This document shows positions 58,707-64,000 of a DNA stretch of 64,000 nucleotides, in pieces; positions within the stretch are counted from its first letter, which is position 1, and each line of letters begins with the position of its first letter. Source of the DNA: Ceratobasidium sp. AG-K (taxonomy: Eukaryota > Basidiomycota > Agaricomycetes > Cantharellales > Ceratobasidiaceae); contig JAWNGF010000006.1 in NCBI GenBank assembly GCA_037039685.1, forward strand, positions 2,480,001-2,544,000, given 5' to 3'. Below the pieces are notes generated by a model that saw nothing but the letters and a program-made list of their open reading frames with translations, did no database searches and was not told the origin of the DNA. The position numbers and the translations under genes were made by a program.

Positions 58707-61700
58707 ATGGGCAGAGATACGCTCGAGCTCGGGGTGCCTACCCCGCAATACCACCAGCCTAAACGATGGTCCAAGAAATGGCTTGCATTGCCTCTTGCCG
58801 CGCTTGCTCTGCGATACTGGACGTTTTCTCCAGAGTACACTACGCTTCCTGGGAAAAGACTTGGGAACTGGAAGCCTGAACATTTTTCTTCCAACGGCCG
58901 AACGGATCTTGTCAAGTGGGATGGAGAATCGCTTGTAATCAAAGGGCAACGGGTATTCTTGTGGAGCGGAGAGTTTCACACGTTTCGCCTTCCTGTATGT
59001 TTGGTCATTTTAGCTTGTTTTGCCATCTAATCATGCCCGAATAGGCTCCTGAGCTATGGGGAGACATTTTAGAGAAAACAAAAGCGGCAGGATTTAATGC
59101 CATCTCGGTCTACGTGCACTGGTAAATATTTTCACGCTTGCCTTGAGCGCAAGTTGACTTGCCCGTGCAGGGGCCTTGTCAACCCGGCTCCCGGAGAACT
59201 CGACTTTAATGGCTTCAGAGCACTCGACCCGTTGTTCAAGTTGGCCATGAAAACAGGACTGTGGGTTGTTCTCAGACCAGGCGTAGGTTCGGCTCCCTAC
59301 CTCTTTCGACACGAATTAATCGAGTTTATTAGCCATATATCAACGCCGAAGTCTCTGCAGGCGGAATTCCCCACTGGGTTACGTCAACAACTGCTGGCCA
59401 CCTCCGAACAAACGCGACAGACTATGCTCAAGCCTGGGAACCGTATATCGATGCCATTGCAGACATTTTGGTTAAAGGCGATTGGCAGATTGGAGACAAG
59501 ACGGGTGGTCCGGTTATTGCAATTCAGGTGCGTTGTCCCACGTTTCGCCATCGACGAGTCCTAATGTTATGAAATAGCTCGAAAACGAATACCTCGCGAC
59601 TCGGTCTCCTGGACATGAATATAAAGCTCCTTACATGGCCGCGCTCGCGAAGCGGTTCGTCGACCGGGGTGTAGTCGTCCCGTTGACGTACAATGATGCG
59701 TACATGGGCGGAAACTATGCGACTGGCAAAATTGACAAGTGCGAGGAAGGGCAGGAGAATGGCGGTGAAGGAGGTGCAACGGGAAAAGGACGATGCGGAG
59801 TCGAACTGTATGGCGTGGATTCGTATCCACAGGTGAGTAGCGATGCTTGCGAGCAAAGTAAATCAACCTGAGGGCTCTCGGGTCGAACAGAGATTTGATT
59901 GCTCTAATCCTGATGTATGGAATCCGGTCGTAACGACTTATAACGCTTTCATAGAAAGACGAACCCAGACGAGCCTCTGTATATACCCGGTATACATCGC
60001 TCTCCCCTAACTTCGGCTCTATTGCATAGCTAACCCTGTTCGTAGAATTCCAAGGTGGAGCGTTCGATGCTTGGGGAGGTACGTACTCAATCGGATGTTG
60101 GCTTGTTCGAGCTGACTGAGCTTTTTAGGTGGTAAGGAAACATGGCTGGGCTGGTGCGGTACGTTATTTTGTTTGGACTAATTTAAGATATCAATTTCGT
60201 GGAACTGATTTTCGAGTCAGGGATACGAGGCGTGCCGCCAGCTCACCGGACCAGAGTTTGCCCAAGTGTTTAATCTGGGATTATGGGCAAACGATGTAAG
60301 TGGGTTTCATGTCATTCGTGGATTAGCGTCTCATGGTGCTTTGTTTTTAGGCTAAAATGGTGCGCCTGTCGGCTCTAAACTAAACAGGAAAATAGCTCAA
60401 ATTGCGGTTTAGATTAACCTATATATGTTGTATGGAGGTGCGCGGAATTCCTGTGAGTATGGATTTGCGGTGGGCTGAGCACGGCTGGGTCTGTAGGTAC
60501 CACGTGGGGTTACATGCCGTTCCCGGGAGGTAAGCAAGCAAAAAGTGTCACAAAGTGTTATAAATTAATGCATGAAACTGGGCATAGTATACACATCGTG
60601 AGGCCTTTTAGATTGCTCGTAAAGTGACGGGACGCCTTACTATTATCGTATTAGCTACGACTATGGTGCTGCCATCACTGAAACGCGACGCCTCACCGAC
60701 AAATACGCGGAACTCAAGCGGCAAGGCTTGTTTTTACGGAGCGTGCCAGAGTTTTATGCGGCCGAGGTAATCGGAAACAGTACAGATTCAGGTAGGCAAT
60801 ATTGCCTGGGTAGTAACACGAGTTGGCTTCACTTACCCTTAATAGACGAACACCCGACCGTGAATATTGACAACTCCAAAGTACTTGGCACATTACTACG
60901 TAACAAGGCAACTGGCGCAGAGTTTTATATTGTCCGACATGTGGATTCATCTTCAAAGTAAGTTCCAAAGGAACGCACTGCGATAGTTTAACATGGCTTG
61001 GCACAGCGAGAAGGTCGATTTCCGACTATCCTTCCGGTCGCCGTCAGACTTGCCATCCCCTTCAACCAACTCGATTCCTCTCACTATTCCGTCTATTACG
61101 CTCTCTGGCCGTGCATCCAAAGTACTCCTTCGAAACGTGGCATTTGGATCATCTCGTCTCGCCTGGAGCACTGCTAGTATCCTTTATGCTGGGAAGATGG
61201 GGCAGAGAGACGTTCTCTTCCTGTACGGGCCATCAACCGAGGGTCACGAGTTTGCTATCCCACTCAAGAAAGCCGACTCAGCCGACTCAAACATGATTCT
61301 GTCGGAGCACATCTCTCGACGGGTGTCTGTTCGCAAAACCTCTCGATTGTAACAGTCTTGCCTGGAAACGTCGGGTTGGTTACGGTGTTCGAGACAGCCT
61401 CGCAACTCGTTTTGTTTGCAGACTCAGAGACTGCGGGTGGGTTTTGGGCGCCTGTATTGGCTCAGCAGGAGGGTACGTATGCGTCAATTCATGACCTTCA
61501 CCACTCATTTCCAAATGATATTCCCGTATTATAGAGTCGTCCAAAAAACCCGGTCCGTACGCCAATTTCTTCGGGCCGGGACCAACTCGAGCGTTCTAGT
61601 AGGAGGACCCTACCTAGTTCGAGGTGCAGAACTGTCCTCCAAGGGAGAGCTATTCTTACGTGGCGATCTGGAAAAGGAGTCAATGCTCACGGTAGTTACT

Positions 61701-63311
61701 GAATTGGGAGCCGTGCGACGTGTGTTCTGGAATGGGGTCCCTGTCGACACAATGCTACAGGAGCCTTCCAGTAACTCGGCTGTTTTGCAACTGCAAGTTG
61801 CCCCGCGCTTACACACCTCCGATATTGCGGTGCCGCGACTGACTGGTTGGCGGTATCGAGACTCGCTGCCCGAGGTGCAAGGAGGTTACGATGATTCCGA
61901 CTGGATTGATGCTGATCATACTTCAACAAATATACCCGAGAAGCCACACTTTGGGGACAAGATACTGTACGGCTGTGACTATGGTTTGTAAGTTTATTCC
62001 TTCAACTCTTTCTTTGTCTGGCGAGCCTCTAACCGAACTTCACTAGCTGTGAGGGAGCTGTTATCTGGCGTGGGCATTTCAATGGTACCAAGGACATTGA
62101 TGGCGTGAGACTGACTATCAATGGAGGGAATGCGTTAGTTATCTGAAGCCACGGTTGCATCAAGTAGTTAGACTGATTCGGCATTTTGACAGGTTCGCGG
62201 CCAGTGTTTGGTTGAACGGAAATTTCTTGAAGACAACTTACGGAAAGTGAGTGTTTTGCCTAGTTATCGTAGGTACATGCACTAATATTCTATCCACTAG
62301 TTCAAGCAATAACCACAATAATGTTAGTATATGCGCGCGTATCGTTGTTGGCATATAGAAGTCAATAACTCCCCTTGTAGATTGCAGAAACAAACGAGTA
62401 CTACCAGTTCCCCAAGGAGTTAGTCGCGCGGGATGGAGATAACGTTTTGACTGTCGTTCAGGTATGTACCGCTTTCTGTTGACCATGCGGCTATCTGACT
62501 AGCAACCTTTCAAGGACAACATGGGCTTGGAGATGACGGTTGATTGGACTGCTGATTCGTCAAAGTCCCCTCGTGGCGTCCGAGGATATGAGCTCTCCGG
62601 CGGGGCGTTTACCAAGTGGAAGGTTCAAGGAAAGAAGGGCGGCTACAATGGGTTTGTACCATTCTCCACCTGCGACGCCTTTATTCAAGGTCCTTTGCGT
62701 AGCTTCAACGACAAGGCTCGCGGCGTGCAAAACGAAGGCGGTCTCTACGGGGAACGCCAAGGTTGGCACCTCCCTCAGTTTGATGACTCAGACTGGAACA
62801 AGCTGGGTCTTAACTCTGGACTTCCTGGGAATCAAGCTGGAGTGGGATGGTTCCGCACAACTTTCTCCTTGGATATCCCTGAAGGATACGATGTCCCATT
62901 AAGCTTCGAGTTCGACGATGTGGAAGCACCCTATAGAGCGCTATTGTTTGTCAATGGGTAAGTCAACGTTGGTAATCATGGAGAGTACGGAACTAATGGC
63001 ATATGCTATAGATGGCTGATGGGCAGAAGAATCGCAAATCTGGGGTATGTAATTTCTAGTCGACTGCTCAAAATAACTCACACTTTGTTAGCCCACAAAT
63101 TAAGTTCCATGTTCCAGAAGGCATACTTCTACACCGAGGTGAAAAGTGAGTTGTCCTTAACCTCCTCCAATTCGTCTCACCGAATCGAACTGCTGCTAGT
63201 ACGGTTGCCGTGGCTATCTGGTCCATGGAGAACGTGCAAGTATCCCCCAAGCTTGAACTAGCCATTGAGGGAATCTTTGATAGCGGTTATGATTTTACTA
63301 GCCCACTCTAG
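58707..63311 (+). CDS. Beta-galactosidase, GH35
   Basis: A large gene of about 20 exons. The N-terminus ([20 protein letters not shown]) precedes a hydrophobic stretch ([14 protein letters not shown]), a signal-anchor rather than a classic signal peptide. The TIM barrel shows [53 protein letters not shown], and IAIQLENEY with the acid/base glutamate. [12 protein letters not shown] follows with the nucleophile glutamate (about 60055), then [16 protein letters not shown]. Beta-sandwich domains follow ([57 protein letters not shown]). The last exon ends in SGYDFTSPL with TAG at 63309-63311. It hydrolyses terminal beta-galactose residues, probably from pectin or arabinogalactan side chains. The 3' end faces the hydrolase gene, only 89 bp away. 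Confidence 0.92.
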
Positions 63312-63400
63312 TCGCTCTATTCCCATACAATATGTACACATATATTATCATAAGCTGTCGTTCCATGACATACCAGTTCCACCAGTGATTTTGGCTTATT

Positions 63401-64000
63401 TCAAGCGAGCTTGGCCTCGACTCCGGGTTGCTCCCAGTAGAACTTGCCATAAAATTCGCGGCAATCATTAACGAACTCCTTCGCATTGCCGATTGCAGCC
63501 TAAATGCAAAAGTGAGAAACCTGCGACGATTGTGTCAGAACTAGCAAACTTACAAAATGACCTCCACGTGTGTGATCTAGTAACGCCGGGAATATTAGTA
63601 AGAGTGGTAATGGGTAGAGCACCTGAGCTTACATTTGTGCCAGACAAGTGGACCTTGTTTCTTGATCCAAGATTCAGGGCTCAGGCTGGTACACTGGGTG
63701 AGTGATCTATAGTGACTGGTAGGACGCGCATTGTACTTACTAGAACTCTCCCTCGAAGTGTTGGACACCGAAGGGGCACTGCGAAGCTGGGTTCTCTGCC
63801 CATGCTTGGAGACCATAAGTGTTGCCGTTCAATTGGTACATCGCCATCCCAGTATGAATTGAGTTGGTGAATTGAGAGTAGCAGATGACAACGTAGAGCT
63901 CTGATCAAAATGTGAACTGCGTCAAGCACGATATCTGTTAGAGCTACAATTGAAACCTACCTTCGATAAACTTAGCATGATCCTCTGGGGTCATATTAGA
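63401..64000 (-). CDS. Alpha/beta-hydrolase (epoxide-hydrolase-like), C-terminal part
   Basis: The gene enters from beyond the right edge. Exons, in minus-strand order: NMTPEDHAKFIEELYVVICY; FTNSIHTGMAMYQLNGNTYG; LQAWAENPASQCPFGVQHFE; SPESWIKKQGPLVWHK; a short exon DHTRGGHF; and AAIGNAKEFVNDCREFYGKF ending EAKLA with TGA at 63401-63403. RGGHFAA near the C-terminus carries the catalytic histidine in the style of fungal epoxide hydrolases, with the preceding LVxW strand also typical. The nucleophile and oxyanion parts are outside the window, so substrate and exact subfamily are open. Confidence 0.6.

Overview
The window is genomic DNA from a filamentous fungus, almost certainly an agaricomycete basidiomycete. 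The evidence is many short (about 45-75 nt) GT-AG introns, agaricomycete-type families (DUF6535 membrane proteins, leucine-rich F-box proteins), pectinases and a CFEM-like GPI protein. A Rhizoctonia/Ceratobasidium relative is my best guess, but that is inference. No prokaryotic, organellar or CRISPR features are seen.

Layout. (1) 1-8.4 kb: the 3' part of an EZH2-like CXC-SET methyltransferase gene (+), then three tandem paralogs (all -) of an unrecognised Ser/Pro-rich polybasic family, interleaved with at least one decayed piece of the SET gene. (2) 9.6-20.6 kb, housekeeping block: nse3 (SMC5/6 MAGE subunit) and bud32 (KEOPS kinase) divergent from each other, a broken F-box gene, polygalacturonase 1, the farnesyltransferase beta subunit, tRNA-Glu, PCNA with a very large acidic insertion, and an intron-bearing tRNA-His. 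(3) 20.9-25.9 kb is gene-poor. (4) 25.9-32.6 kb (all -): a single-pass membrane protein, an MFS sugar transporter, a ZCCHC8-like zinc-knuckle/PSP protein, and a glutaredoxin-like gene whose stop codon lies 4 nt before the ZCCHC8-like start. (5) 32.2-49.2 kb: a head-to-tail segmental triplication of a unit (glutaredoxin-like gene, tRNA-Glu, DUF6535 gene, spacer). Unit 1 keeps the good glutaredoxin and tRNA but has a freshly broken DUF6535 gene. Unit 2 has the intact DUF6535 gene but dead glutaredoxin and tRNA. Unit 3 is dead throughout. Unit 2 also carries an insertion of about 0.87 kb containing a palindromic repeat found again at 53.5 kb. (6) 49.4-52.3 kb: a LENG1/CIR_N-type protein and polygalacturonase 2, an inverted paralog of the 15 kb copy. 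(7) 52.9-56.3 kb is gene-poor, ending in a third identical tRNA-Glu. (8) 56.8-64 kb: a CFEM-like GPI protein, a GH35 beta-galactosidase, and the 3' end of an alpha/beta-hydrolase.

Functional reading. Plant cell-wall degradation is served by two GH28 enzymes, one GH35 enzyme and possibly the sugar transporter. Genome maintenance and tRNA/RNA biology is served by PCNA, Nse3, Bud32, the ZCCHC8-like and LENG1-like proteins and the tRNAs. The remainder is local, fast-evolving gene amplification. Several otherwise good genes show one-base frame slips, some in G or A runs, so assembly indels must be separated from real decay.
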